Assembly (NCBI GenBank): GCA_903916195.1
Contig: CAIWVP010000118.1
Location: 1-64,000 of the forward strand
From: an uncultured Verrucomicrobiota bacterium
GTDB lineage: Bacteria > Verrucomicrobiota > Verrucomicrobiia > Limisphaerales > UBA9464
DNA length: 64,000 nt
Direction: 5' to 3'
Shown here: in pieces, positions 34,383 to 46,578 of the stretch
How positions within the stretch are numbered: position 1 is the stretch's first letter
Layout of the letters: each line of letters starts with the position of its first letter
The notes under the pieces: generated by a model
Databases searched by the model: none
Seen by the model: the letters and a program-made list of their open reading frames with translations, nothing else
Told to the model about the DNA's origin: nothing
Made by a program: the position numbers and the translations under genes

Positions 34383-34991
34383 TCAACCGTTCAACGCCTC
34401 GTAGACCTTGCCGACCATCTTCGCGTCGGGCGAGAGGGTCTTGCTGCCCGGACGCCAGTTGGCCGGGCACGCCTCGGCAGGATGGTCGATGAGATAGGTG
34501 TTCGCCTCGACCTTCCGGAGCAGCTCCGCGGCGTTGCGGCCCACGTTGTAGAAGTTGACCTCCGACGACACGAGCACGCCGGACGGGTTGATGATGAAGG
34601 TGCCGCGCAAGGCGAGCCCGCTCTTCTCGTCGAGCACGCCGAGCGTCCGCGACAACGCGCCCGTCGGGTCCGCCGCCAGCGTGTACCGGACGGCGGCGAG
34701 CAAGCGCTCGGAGTTGCGCCACGCGAGGTGGGCGTACTTCGTGTCGGTGGAGACGCCGGCGACGGTCGCGCCGAGCTTCGCGAGCGCGGCGTGCTGATCG
34801 GCCAGGTCGGCCAGCTCGGTCGGGCAGACGAAGGTGAAGTCGGCCGGATAGAAGACGAGCACGGTCCACTTCCCGGCGGCCTTCTGCTCGGCGAGCGAAA
34901 GCTTGCCGAACTCGCCGGAAGCCGGCTCGTACGTCTCGAGGTCGAAGTCGGGCACCGCTTGGCCCACACGGATGATGTTGGTTTCGTTCAT
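34383..34991 (-). CDS. Typical 2-Cys peroxiredoxin, AhpC type
   Basis: A 202-residue peroxiredoxin with the peroxidatic Cys56 in FYPADFTFVCPTEL and a resolving Cys near residue 176 (HPAEACPANW). It reduces hydrogen peroxide and organic hydroperoxides, with electrons from thioredoxin or an AhpF-like reductase, neither of which is in this window. Length and motifs fit AhpC closely, apart from the shorter C-terminal tail (SPDAKMVGKVYEALNG). It is convergent with cysI and divergent from cysH. Being set inside a sulfur-assimilation cluster, it may answer the same redox or sulfur signals, but that is inference. Confidence 0.93.
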   Translation of the reverse strand: MNETNIIRVGQAVPDFDLETYEPASGEFGKLSLAEQKAAGKWTVLVFYPADFTFVCPTELADLADQHAALAKLGATVAGVSTDTKYAHLAWRNSERLLAAVRYTLAADPTGALSRTLGVLDEKSGLALRGTFIINPSGVLVSSEVNFYNVGRNAAELLRKVEANTYLIDHPAEACPANWRPGSKTLSPDAKMVGKVYEALNG

Positions 34992-35046
34992 GGTCTTGTT
35001 CGTGAGATCAGTTCGCCGGGCCCCCGGGATACGGGCACCCCTCGCA

Positions 35047-35107
35047 GCTTAACGCCACGGAGAGGGGAGTTAAGCGCATTTCCGGCCGACGGCAAATCGT
35101 CCGTCGG
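35047..35107. promoter_or_regulatory. Two inverted repeats in the peroxiredoxin-cysH divergent region
   Basis: GCTTAAC at 35047-35053 and GTTAAGC at 35069-35075 form a 7-bp inverted repeat 15 bp apart, a plausible operator. A second pair, CCGACGG (35086-35092) and CCGTCGG (35101-35107), encloses an 8-nt loop and could form a hairpin in the cysH leader. Both lie in the 194-bp gap between the two divergent genes. No known regulator consensus is recognised. Confidence 0.35.
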
Positions 35108-35185
35108 GCCGCATCGGCGCACGTCCGTCCGCCCGCGCCGCGATTCTTGCCTCGACCTCCGGACCTCGGCTCTCCTCCCTTTCCC

Positions 35186-35857
35186 ATGACCCACGATCAG
35201 ATCCTCCAAGCCAACGCCGAGCTGACGTCCCAGTCCGCGCTCGATGTCGTCCGCTGGGCCATCGCCCGGGCCGGCGGCCGGGCCGTCATCTCCACCAACT
35301 TCCGCCCGTACGAAGCGGTCCTCCTGCACCTCGTCACGCAGGTCCAGCCGGACATCCCGGTGCTCTGGGTGGACCACGGCTACAACCGCCCGGCGACCTA
35401 CCGGCACGCCGGACAGTTGCGCTCCCGGCTCAAGCTGGACATCCGGCCCTACCTGCCCCGCCTGACCGCGGCCCACTACGACGCGGTCCACGGCGGGATG
35501 CCCGAGCCGACGCCCGAGAACGAGGATCGCATCAAGGCCTTCAGCACCGTGATGAAGCTGGAGCCGTTCCAGCGCGGGATGAAGGAACTCGCGCCGACCG
35601 TCTGGCTCACCGCGCTCCGGAAGGTGCAGAACCCGAACCGCGCCGGCCTCGACATCGTGTCGCCCGACGGGAACTTCAACTCGCTCAAGGTCAGCCCCGT
35701 CTTCCACTGGTCCGACGCCCAGATGGATACCTACCTCAAGGAACACGACCTCCCGAACGAGTGGGATTACTTCGACCCCGCCAAAGCCGACGAGAAGCGC
35801 GAATGCGGCCTCCACGCGGCGTGGGGCGGCAAGGCTGTCGCGGACAAGAACAGCTAG
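35186..35857 (+). CDS. cysH: Phosphoadenylyl-/adenylyl-sulfate reductase
   Basis: A 223-residue CysH that reduces activated sulfate to sulfite. Family features: ISTNFRPYEAVLLHLVTQ, VLWVDHGYNRPATYRHA, the WLTALRKVQNPNR segment, KVSPVFHWSDAQMDTYL, and the catalytic cysteine in KRECGLHAAWGG at the C-terminus. It has no CC...CxxC motif for a 4Fe-4S cluster, which is the mark of PAPS-using enzymes, yet no APS kinase (CysC) is found in this cluster or fused to CysN. ATG at 35186 gives MTHDQILQ; an upstream ATG at 35147 would add 13 unsupported residues. cysD follows 43 bp later. Confidence 0.92.
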   Translation: MTHDQILQANAELTSQSALDVVRWAIARAGGRAVISTNFRPYEAVLLHLVTQVQPDIPVLWVDHGYNRPATYRHAGQLRSRLKLDIRPYLPRLTAAHYDAVHGGMPEPTPENEDRIKAFSTVMKLEPFQRGMKELAPTVWLTALRKVQNPNRAGLDIVSPDGNFNSLKVSPVFHWSDAQMDTYLKEHDLPNEWDYFDPAKADEKRECGLHAAWGGKAVADKNS

Positions 35858-35900
35858 CAGCCGGGGCTGTTCCCACCTGCCATCCTCCATCCCATTTTCC

Positions 35901-36839
35901 ATGTCTTCCTACCACCTCGACCATCTCCAGTATCTCGAGACCGAAGCCATCCACATCATGCGCGAGGTGGCGGCCGAGTTCGAAAGGCCCGTCCTGCTGT
36001 TCTCCGGCGGCAAGGATTCCATCTGCCTGCTCCGGCTCGCCGAGAAGGCCTTCCGCCCGTCGGACCTGCCCATGCCGTTCCTCAACGTCGAGACCGGCCA
36101 TGAGTTCCCCGAGCTCATCGAGTTCCGTGACCGCCGCGCCAAGGAGCTCGGAGCGAAGCTCATCGTCCGGACCGTCGACCAGGCCATCGCCGACGGCACC
36201 GCGATGCCCGCCCCGGGCGAGATCAGCCGCAACAAACTGCAGATCCCCGTGCTGCTCGGCGCCATCGAGGAGTTCCGGTTCGACTGCGCCATCGGCGGGG
36301 CTCGGCGCGACGAGGAGAAGGCCCGCGCCAAGGAGCGCTTCTTCAGCTTCCGCGACGGCTTCGGCCAGTGGGACCCGAAGAACCAGCGCCCCGAGATCTG
36401 GAACCTCTACAACGCCCGCGTGAACCCCGGCGAGAACATGCGCGTGTTCCCGCTCTCCAACTGGACCGAGATGGACGTCTGGGAATACATCAAGCAGGAG
36501 AAGCTCGAGGTCCCCAACATCTACTTCAGCCATACCCGCGAATGCTTCCGCCGCGGCGGACAATGGCTGCCTGTGCCGACCCCGCACGCCGACGCCTCCC
36601 GGCCCGACCCGTACGAAGGCGCCCGGCCGCGACCGAACGAGAAACGCGCCACGATGGTCGTCCGCGTCCGCACCATCGCCGACATGATCAGCACCGGGAT
36701 GATCGAGTCCCCCGCGACCAGCGTGGACGACATCATCGGCGAGGTCTCCGCCGCGCGCGTCACCGAACGCGGCACCCGCGCCGACGACAAGGCCAGCGAG
36801 GCCGCCATGGAGGACCGGAAGAAGGCCGGATATTTCTGA
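35901..36839 (+). CDS. cysD: Sulfate adenylyltransferase subunit 2 (ATP sulfurylase)
   Basis: A 312-residue CysD of the PP-loop ATP pyrophosphatase superfamily: LLFSGGKDSICLLRLAEKAF, TGHEFPELIEFRD, GGARRDEEKARAKERFFSFRD in two blocks, FPLSNWTEMDVWEYI and IYFSHTRECFRRGGQW. With the CysN GTPase it forms APS from sulfate and ATP. The C-terminus (ADDKASEAAMEDRKKAGYF) is the normal family end. Between it and cysN lies a 216-bp gap with a decayed gene remnant, whereas cysD and cysN are usually closely spaced. Confidence 0.97.
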   Translation: MSSYHLDHLQYLETEAIHIMREVAAEFERPVLLFSGGKDSICLLRLAEKAFRPSDLPMPFLNVETGHEFPELIEFRDRRAKELGAKLIVRTVDQAIADGTAMPAPGEISRNKLQIPVLLGAIEEFRFDCAIGGARRDEEKARAKERFFSFRDGFGQWDPKNQRPEIWNLYNARVNPGENMRVFPLSNWTEMDVWEYIKQEKLEVPNIYFSHTRECFRRGGQWLPVPTPHADASRPDPYEGARPRPNEKRATMVVRVRTIADMISTGMIESPATSVDDIIGEVSAARVTERGTRADDKASEAAMEDRKKAGYF

Positions 36840-36854
36840 ACGCATCATGGATCC

Positions 36855-37025
36855 TGTGTGGACGATCGCGCCAGGTCCCGCGCCAAAGACTTCGAAGACG
36901 TGAAGGACGTCCTCGCGGTACAAAGGGAGGCGCTTGACCGGGCCCACATCCACCGCGGGACCGCGCTCCACGGAGCCCGCGGCGAACTCGACGCGATCCG
37001 CGCCAGCATACCGCCGTTGGATTGA
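36855..37025 (+). pseudogene. C-terminal remnant resembling a nucleotidyltransferase (AbiEii/toxin-type) protein
   Basis: In the frame directly after the cysD stop, codons 36858-37025 encode about 55 residues: VDDRARSRAKDFEDVKDVL, then AVQREALDRAHIHRG, TALHGARGELDAI and RASIPPLD before a stop. The RAKDFEDVKDVLAVQ...LD pattern matches, from my memory of the family, the C-terminal end of bacterial nucleotidyltransferase-like proteins used in toxin-antitoxin and abortive infection systems. No start codon with family N-terminal sequence, and no NTase active-site part, are present. I therefore read it as a degraded fragment left by an insertion between cysD and cysN. A short functional protein from GTG 36858 cannot be ruled out. 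Confidence 0.45.
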
Positions 37026-37055
37026 TCCTTTGACCCCCGAATTCCACAGCCACCC

Positions 37056-38369
37056 ATGCCCGCAAACCATCCCATAGAACTCCTCCGCTTCAACACCTGC
37101 GGCAGCGTGGACGACGGCAAGTCCACGCTCATCGGCCGGCTGCTGTACGACTCCAAGAACCTGATGGAGGACCAGCTCGAGGCGCTCGAACGCTCCGCCG
37201 ACATCACCGGCGGTGGCCAGATCAACCTCGCGAACCTCACCGACGGCCTGCGCGCCGAGCGCGAGCAGGGCATCACCATCGACGTCGCCTACCGGTACTT
37301 CGCCACTCCGCGGCGCAAGTTCATCGTCGCCGACACCCCGGGGCACGTGCAGTACACGCGCAACATGGTGACCGGCGCCTCGACCGCGAACCTCTCGATC
37401 GTCCTCGTCGACGCCCGCCAAGGCGTCATCGAGCAATCGCGCCGCCACACCTATATCGCGTCGCTGCTGCGTATCCCGCATCTCGTCATCGCGGTGAACA
37501 AGATGGACCTCGTGGACTGGAGCCACGAACGCTTCCTCGAGATCCGGGACGACTTCGGATCGTTCCTCCCGCGGCTCGACATGAAGGACGTGAAGTTCAT
37601 CCCCATGAGCGCGCTCAACGGCGACAACGTGGTGGACCCTTCCAAGCACACGCCCTGGTACGTCGGCCCCACGCTGCTCGGACATCTGGAGGACGTCCAT
37701 ATCGCCAGCGACTGGAACCTCTCCGGCTTCCGGCTGCCCGTGCAGTGGGTCAACCGCCCGAACACCCCGCGCGATCCCGCCCTGCATGATTTCCGCGGCC
37801 TGAGCGGCCAGATCGCCGGCGGCATCGTGAAGGTCGGCCAGAAGGTCATGGTCCTTCCCAGCGGCCTGAAGAGCACCGTGAAGGAGATCTGGACCTACTC
37901 CGGCAAGCTCCAGGAAGCATTCTGTCCGCAATCGGTCACCCTCGTGCTCGCCGATGACCTCGACATCAGCCGCGGCGACATGGTCGTGGGCCTTGATTCG
38001 ATGCCCGGTGTCGGCACGGACCTCCATGCGCGCGTCGCCTGGATGCACCCGCGTCCGCTCCAGCGCGGCAAGAAGTACCTGCTCAAGCACACCACGCAGA
38101 CCGTGCAATCCGTCGTCACCGCGCTCGAGAACCGCATCGACATCCACACCTACGAACCGCAGCCGGAACCGGCGGAACTGGCGATGAACGACATCGGCGA
38201 GATCCGACTGAAGGTGGCCAAGCCGCTGGTGTTCGACGGCTACGCGACGAACCGGCTGACCGGTTCCTTCGTCCTCATCGAGCCCGGCACCAACGCGACC
38301 GTCGCCGCCGGCATGCTCCAACCGCCGCTCGAAGCGGTGAAACCCGAGTACAACGACTTCGCGATCTGA
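37056..38369 (+). CDS. cysN: Sulfate adenylyltransferase subunit 1 (GTPase)
   Basis: A 437-residue CysN, a translation-factor-like GTPase that drives APS formation by CysD. G motifs: G1 GSVDDGKSTLIGRL, G2 EREQGITIDVAYRYF, G3 DTPGHVQYTRNM, G4 NKMDLVDW and G5 MSALNGDNV. Two beta-barrel domains follow. The protein ends without a CysC (APS kinase) domain, so PAPS synthesis is not provided here. The start follows CCACAGCCACCC and has no Shine-Dalgarno match, but the N-terminus fits the family. The TRIC-channel gene follows 32 bp later. Confidence 0.97.
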   Translation: MPANHPIELLRFNTCGSVDDGKSTLIGRLLYDSKNLMEDQLEALERSADITGGGQINLANLTDGLRAEREQGITIDVAYRYFATPRRKFIVADTPGHVQYTRNMVTGASTANLSIVLVDARQGVIEQSRRHTYIASLLRIPHLVIAVNKMDLVDWSHERFLEIRDDFGSFLPRLDMKDVKFIPMSALNGDNVVDPSKHTPWYVGPTLLGHLEDVHIASDWNLSGFRLPVQWVNRPNTPRDPALHDFRGLSGQIAGGIVKVGQKVMVLPSGLKSTVKEIWTYSGKLQEAFCPQSVTLVLADDLDISRGDMVVGLDSMPGVGTDLHARVAWMHPRPLQRGKKYLLKHTTQTVQSVVTALENRIDIHTYEPQPEPAELAMNDIGEIRLKVAKPLVFDGYATNRLTGSFVLIEPGTNATVAAGMLQPPLEAVKPEYNDFAI

Positions 38370-38401
38370 GGCGGGAGCGCCGCCCGGGATCCGCCCGCCC
38401 C

Positions 38402-39037
38402 ATGGGCACGCCCGCCTTCGAGCTGCCGCTCTGGTTCCACTTCGCCGCGACCTTCGTGTTCGCGGTGACCGGGGCCATCGCCGCCTTGCGCCGGAACTAC
38501 GACGTCGTCGGCGTCTTCTGCCTCGCGCTCGTCACCGGGCTCGGCGGCGGTCTGTTGCGCGACGGCCTGTTCCTGCAGACCGGTCCGCCGTTGCTGCTGA
38601 TGGATTGGCGGTACGTCCCGACGGTCGCGGCCGCCTGCGCGTTCGGTCGGTGGTCCGGCCGGTTGCACGACCGCCTCGGGCTCGTCTTCGACGTGCTGGA
38701 CGCGCTCGGGCTCGCGGCCTACGGGGTCATCGGCTCGCAACTCTCCTTGCAGGCCGGGCTCAGCGCCCCGGCCGCCGTGCTGGTCGGCGTGGTCAACGCC
38801 GCGGGCGGCGGGCTGCTGCGCGACATCATCGTGCGCGAGGAGCCGTTGATCTTCCGGGCCGGTCAGTTCTACGCGCTGGCGGCCGCCGCGGGCTGCACGG
38901 TGTTCGTCACCTTGGTGGCGAGGCTCGGCGTGTCGGCGCCGGTGGCCGGGATCTTGTCGGTCGCAGGCACCTTCCTGTTCCGCATGGCCGCGATCCAGTA
39001 CGACTGGCGGACCTCGCCGCTCCGGCGCGGGCGTTAG
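38402..39037 (+). CDS. Trimeric intracellular cation channel (TRIC) family membrane protein
   Basis: A 211-residue membrane protein with two UPF0126/TRIC repeats. Each repeat holds a glycine-rich element: ALVTGLGGGLLRDGL (about 39-53) and NAAGGGLLRDIIVRE (about 135-149). Seven hydrophobic helices fit prokaryotic TRIC channels (YadS-like), which form trimers and conduct potassium or sodium. It lies 32 bp after cysN on the same strand and may be read through from it, although no link with sulfur metabolism is known. Its stop lies within a hairpin that ends the transcript before convergent purL. Confidence 0.88.
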   Translation: MGTPAFELPLWFHFAATFVFAVTGAIAALRRNYDVVGVFCLALVTGLGGGLLRDGLFLQTGPPLLLMDWRYVPTVAAACAFGRWSGRLHDRLGLVFDVLDALGLAAYGVIGSQLSLQAGLSAPAAVLVGVVNAAGGGLLRDIIVREEPLIFRAGQFYALAAAAGCTVFVTLVARLGVSAPVAGILSVAGTFLFRMAAIQYDWRTSPLRRGR

Positions 39038-39049
39038 CAACGCCCGCGC
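39025..39049. terminator. Hairpin terminator overlapping the TRIC gene stop
   Basis: A perfect 11-bp stem, GCGCGGGCGTT at 39025-39035 with 39039-39049, with a 3-nt loop. It includes the stop codon of the TRIC gene and stands 38 bp before the end of the convergent purL. There is no U-run, so termination may be weak or factor-dependent. Confidence 0.5.
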
Positions 39050-39086
39050 GGCGGAGCAGATCATCGGCGCCGAGGCCGGAAGCGGG

Positions 39087-41423
<2,337 letters not shown>

Positions 41424-41563
41424 AAAATGGACCCGGCGCGCGGCCGGGACGTGTGGGCCGACATTACGGGATCAGACCGCACCGACAAGCGTTTCGCTCA
41501 GGCACGTCGAGCACCCTGCGGAAGACGTGACGCGGACGGACGGCCCGCTATCGTCCGGGCACG

Positions 41564-42937
<1,374 letters not shown>

Positions 42938-43036
42938 ACGCTCCGGACACTCCTTGTGTCCCATGGCACGGACGCCCTCTGAAACACCCGCTTCCCATCG
43001 GGGCGTTTTCCTGCGCAACTTTTACCCCGATTTTCG

Positions 43037-44884
43037 ATGACGAGCGACACACCCAGAGGAATCCAGACCTGGATCCATTACTTCGAGGAAGGTGCCGGGA
43101 TCCTATGGATCAAGGCCTTCTTGCTGACCGTCTGCGCGGCGGCGGCGATCGTGGCCTACCATTTCATGGAGGCGCGCAACTTCATGGCCCCGGAGGCCAT
43201 GGACCAGGCCCAGCTCGGGCGGAACATCGCCGAGGGCCGGGGGTTCACGACCTGGTACATCCGGCCGCTGAGCATCCATCTGCTGCAGGACAAGGCCCGC
43301 GCCAAAGGCACCGACGTGAACGCCGTGCTGCGGACCGCGCATCCGGACCTGGAGAACCCTCCGCTCTATCCGGTCCTGCTGGCGGGCCTGTTCAAGGCGC
43401 TGCCGATGAAGATCCGTCACGGCGTCGCCGCTGAGCCGGTCGGCCTGCATCGGTTGCCGCCGGAAATGGCGATCGGCTGGTTGAACGTCGGGCTGTTCAT
43501 CCTCGTCGTCGTGCAGGTCTATCGTCTGGGACGGCTCGTCTTCGACCCGGCCGTCGCGTTCCTGGCTGCCGCGGTCACCGCCGGCACCGAACAGCTGTGG
43601 AGGTTCGCCTACTCCGGCCTTTCGACGATGCTGCTGATGGTGCTGGTCCTGGCCGTCGCGCATCTGCTCGTGGTGATCGAGCGCGGGGAGCGTGCCGAGG
43701 CACGGGCCGGTGGCCTGCGACAGGTCCTGCTCGCCCTGCTCGCCGGGCTGGTGCTCGGCGCGGCATGCCTCACGCGCTATCAGGCCGGACTGCTCCTGGT
43801 GCCGGCCATCCTGTTCCTTCTGCTTTTCACCGGCGGACGCCGTGGGTCCACGTCCCTCGCCGCCGTGCTGGCCTTCACCCTCGTGGTGAGCCCGTGGCTC
43901 GTGCGCAACTGGAGCCTCTCCGGCCAACCGTTCGGGACCGCCGGCTACGCGTTGTTCGCGGGCACGGAGAGCTTCCCGGCCGACCGGCTGGAGCGCTCGT
44001 TCGACCCGAAGCTGGCCGCGATGCCCATGACCGAACCGGTGCGGAAGGGGGTCGGCAACGTGTTGTCCCAGCTGCAGGACGACCTGCCGCGGCTGGGCGG
44101 TGGATGGCTCTCGGCGTTCTTCCTCGTCGGGCTGCTGGTGCCGTTCCGCGACCCTTCGCTCGGGCGCCTCCGGTGGTTCGTGCTCGGGTCCTTGGCGATG
44201 CTGTTCTTGGCCCAAGCGGCGTGGACGACCTCGCTGTCCGAGATGGTGCCGGTGGTGAACTCGGAGAACCTGCTCGTGCTGGCGGTGCCGTTGGTCTTCC
44301 TCTTCGGCTCGGCGATGTTCATGATGTTGCTGGACCACATCGAGTTCCCCTTCCCGTTGCTGCGTTCGATGACCCATGCCGCGGCGATGGGCGTGTTCAG
44401 CCTTCCGCTGTTGATCGCCTTGGCGGCTTCGGTGATCGCGCTCCCCGGCTGGTTCCCCCGCCGGCAATACCCCTTGGCCGAGCCGTACCGGCCTTCGGTG
44501 ATCCGGGAACTCAGCAACTACACGCCGACCGGATCGCTGATGGTCAGCGACATCCCGTGGGCGGTGGCATGGTACGGATACCGCGAATGCGTGCGCATCC
44601 CGCTGCGGGTGCAGGAGAGCTACAAGGAGGATTTCTTCGTGGTGCACGACTACCTCCGGCCGGTGCAGGCGGTGTACATCTCGCCGTTCACCGCGAACTC
44701 CCGCTGGCACTCCAGCTTCTGGGACGCAGACCACGCGTGGTTCAACTTCTTCCTCGACGTCTCGCTGCGGCAACGCCTCCCGGACGGTTTCCCTCTTCTG
44801 GCGGTGCATGGGCCCAGCTATGTGAGCGCCGGACATCTCTTCTGCGCCGAGAAGCCCTGGTGGGTCCGCCCGGCCAACAGATGA
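43037..44884 (+). CDS. Polytopic membrane glycosyltransferase, GT39/ArnT-like
   Basis: A 615-residue protein with many membrane helices and an early acidic stretch after the first helix, MDQAQLGRNIAEGRGF, typical of lipid-linked-sugar glycosyltransferases of the PMT/ArnT type (C-type GT fold), followed by a large C-terminal soluble part. Such enzymes take a sugar from a polyprenyl-phosphate donor and add it to protein or lipid on the outer face of the inner membrane. The specific donor and acceptor cannot be seen. It follows the regulator after 99 bp containing two weak hairpins, and an unrelated function for the two is likely. Confidence 0.7.
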   Translation: MTSDTPRGIQTWIHYFEEGAGILWIKAFLLTVCAAAAIVAYHFMEARNFMAPEAMDQAQLGRNIAEGRGFTTWYIRPLSIHLLQDKARAKGTDVNAVLRTAHPDLENPPLYPVLLAGLFKALPMKIRHGVAAEPVGLHRLPPEMAIGWLNVGLFILVVVQVYRLGRLVFDPAVAFLAAAVTAGTEQLWRFAYSGLSTMLLMVLVLAVAHLLVVIERGERAEARAGGLRQVLLALLAGLVLGAACLTRYQAGLLLVPAILFLLLFTGGRRGSTSLAAVLAFTLVVSPWLVRNWSLSGQPFGTAGYALFAGTESFPADRLERSFDPKLAAMPMTEPVRKGVGNVLSQLQDDLPRLGGGWLSAFFLVGLLVPFRDPSLGRLRWFVLGSLAMLFLAQAAWTTSLSEMVPVVNSENLLVLAVPLVFLFGSAMFMMLLDHIEFPFPLLRSMTHAAAMGVFSLPLLIALAASVIALPGWFPRRQYPLAEPYRPSVIRELSNYTPTGSLMVSDIPWAVAWYGYRECVRIPLRVQESYKEDFFVVHDYLRPVQAVYISPFTANSRWHSSFWDADHAWFNFFLDVSLRQRLPDGFPLLAVHGPSYVSAGHLFCAEKPWWVRPANR

Positions 44885-45320
44885 CCTGAGGAAGAACCGG
44901 GTTGCCGTGAGATACCGGCGTCGCTGCCGATGGTCGCTCCGGGGTGCAGAAACACAGCCCGCACCGGATCCAGGCCGCCACATCCTCGGCCGTCGCCGAA
45001 GAGGCCCCAAGAAATGGGTGTCCTCCGCAGGCCTGGACTTCACCTTTACCTCCCCTCCCGGGTCGGTGGCCCCCCCTCACCGCCACCCAATGGGACAAAA
45101 ACGGGTTCTTCGCCGGGGCGGACCTCGCCTACGGCCAGAAAAGGAGCCCATCGGTCGTCGTTGAGCGCCTCATCTCGACCCCGTCGACCACCGGTCCACG
45201 GCCAGCCCCGGCATCGGTTATCATCTCGTCCGCCCGAAGAACCTTGAGACCAAGGGCGAGGCCGGTCCGGGCCACGTCATCGAGAAACTCCATGGCACGC
45301 CCACCACGTCCGCGAGGCCC
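44885..45320. other. Non-coding spacer
   Basis: A stretch of about 500 bp (to the prepilin gene end at 45384) without a convincing gene. It holds one minus-strand frame of 54 codons (45129-45293) without family resemblance and with weaker third-position GC than the neighbours. No RNA gene was recognised. A hairpin follows at 45321-45354. The segment separates two convergent transcripts. Confidence 0.5.
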
Positions 45321-45354
45321 ATGGAAAAGGGCCGCCCGAGGGCGACCCTTTCCA
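45321..45354 (-). terminator. Probable terminator after the prepilin-like gene
   Basis: Imperfect hairpin with arms ATGGAAAAGGGCCGCC (45321-45336) and GGCGACCCTTTCCAT (45340-45354), one base bulged and one mismatched. It stands 30 bp downstream of the minus-strand gene stop at 45384. The U-rich part is inside the stem, so its strength is uncertain. Confidence 0.5.
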
Positions 45355-45383
45355 TCGATCAGACAGGCGCGCCTGCTCCGGGG

Positions 45384-46313
45384 TCAACGCTCCGAGGTGC
45401 GGTACAGCACCCAGCGGATGTCCTGCTTGTCCGGCCCTCCGTTCAACGTCGGCCAAGCAGGGCTGGAATCGAGGTTCGGCGCCACCGCGCGGGTCTTTCC
45501 CAGCCACTTGTGGATCTCCGAATGGCCGTCCACGAACGAGAAACCGCCCGCGCCGTTATGATAGGATGCCGGCAGATCGCCCCAACCGGCGGGCACCGCG
45601 CCGAGGTTGTCGCTGGTCGGGTTGTAGCTGCCCGGGTTGTTCAGATAATAGCCGTCGTTGATCGAGTTCGGATGCTCGTCGAGCATCACGAAGAGATCCG
45701 AAGGCCGCGTCACCGCGCTCTCCTTGAGATACTGGCGGAAGTCGACATAGCGGTTCCGACCCTTGGATTCGGATGAACCGGGGTCGGCCGGCTGGTCGTA
45801 TTGGCCGAAGCAGGCGTTCATCGCAAGGCTCCGGGTGCGCTTCGTGAAGCCCCGGCTCCGCTGCGCCTTGCTGAGGAAACGGTCCGCAGGGCAGAGGTAG
45901 GCGCCGACCGAGTTGCCGACATAGGGAGCGTAAGGGCCCTTCGAGAGGTAGATCGTGTTGGTGACGTACTCCTCGGTGCCGGCGGTCATCACGTTGTTCA
46001 CCCAGTTGCGGTAGCCGCGGGCCTCATCGGTCTTGCCACGGGTGATCGTCGCGGTGGTGGTGTCGATGCCGAAGTTGTTGACGACGTTGTCGTTGTTGTC
46101 GCCGTTGTAGGACTTCCACGCGAGCATGAGCTGCCGCGTGTTGTTCATGCACTGGATGCCCTGGGCCTTGGACTTCGCCTTGCCCAAGGCCGGCAAGAGC
46201 ATGCCGGCCAGGATGGCGATGATGGCGATCACGACCAAAAGCTCGATCAGCGTGAAACCGGACAGGCGGCCGGACCGCGGCGGCCGTGTCGACGAAGACG
46301 GGGATGGGTTCAT
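45384..46313 (-). CDS. Prepilin-type N-terminal cleavage/methylation domain protein
   Basis: A 309-residue protein starting at ATG 46313 with a Ser/Pro/Arg-rich leader, a prepilin peptidase site [17 protein letters not shown] and a hydrophobic helix (about 20-42). The cleaved product would begin with methylated Phe. The rest is a globular domain with the end motif [13 protein letters not shown], the DG-type signature of the large family of type II secretion pseudopilin-like proteins found in many copies in Verrucomicrobia and Planctomycetes. Role of individual members is unknown; they are assembled or anchored by type IV pilus/type II secretion machinery. Alternative starts lie at 46352 and 46388. 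It is divergent from mnmA. Confidence 0.9.
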   Translation of the reverse strand: MNPSPSSSTRPPRSGRLSGFTLIELLVVIAIIAILAGMLLPALGKAKSKAQGIQCMNNTRQLMLAWKSYNGDNNDNVVNNFGIDTTTATITRGKTDEARGYRNWVNNVMTAGTEEYVTNTIYLSKGPYAPYVGNSVGAYLCPADRFLSKAQRSRGFTKRTRSLAMNACFGQYDQPADPGSSESKGRNRYVDFRQYLKESAVTRPSDLFVMLDEHPNSINDGYYLNNPGSYNPTSDNLGAVPAGWGDLPASYHNGAGGFSFVDGHSEIHKWLGKTRAVAPNLDSSPAWPTLNGGPDKQDIRWVLYRTSER

Positions 46314-46578
46314 GGATGTGACTGGACGAGGGTGGATTTCAGGACGACGCATGGACGTGCAAGGCGGAAAATGCAAGCACGGCGTCATGGCCGATCGGAC
46401 CCTTCTCCGGATCGGATGACAACGACGCTCCCTGGCCTTTCATTTCCCCCAGGTCGGCTGGACATCGGGCCTTGGACCGGACTTCTGCCACGGCGGATTC
46501 CCGGCCCGCCGGCTCCGACCGCCGACGGATCCGGCGCCGCATTCGACATTTCCCGCGGCGTCCCCATAGTCGCGGGCT

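Noticed and set aside
34992-35185. Riboswitch upstream of cysH
   Set aside because: Two short inverted repeats exist but do not fit a SAM or other known riboswitch layout, so they are reported only as candidate regulatory repeats.
36847-36903. Short ATG frame between cysD and cysN
   Set aside because: Only 18 codons and in a different frame from the recognisable remnant.
42945-43006. Two weak hairpins between the NtrC-type regulator and the membrane glycosyltransferase
   Set aside because: Stems of 6 bp, one with a 23-nt loop, are too weak to call a terminator, although a TTTT follows the second.
45129-45293. Minus-strand 54-codon frame beginning MEFLDDVART
   Set aside because: No ribosome site, no family resemblance and lower third-position GC than neighbouring genes.
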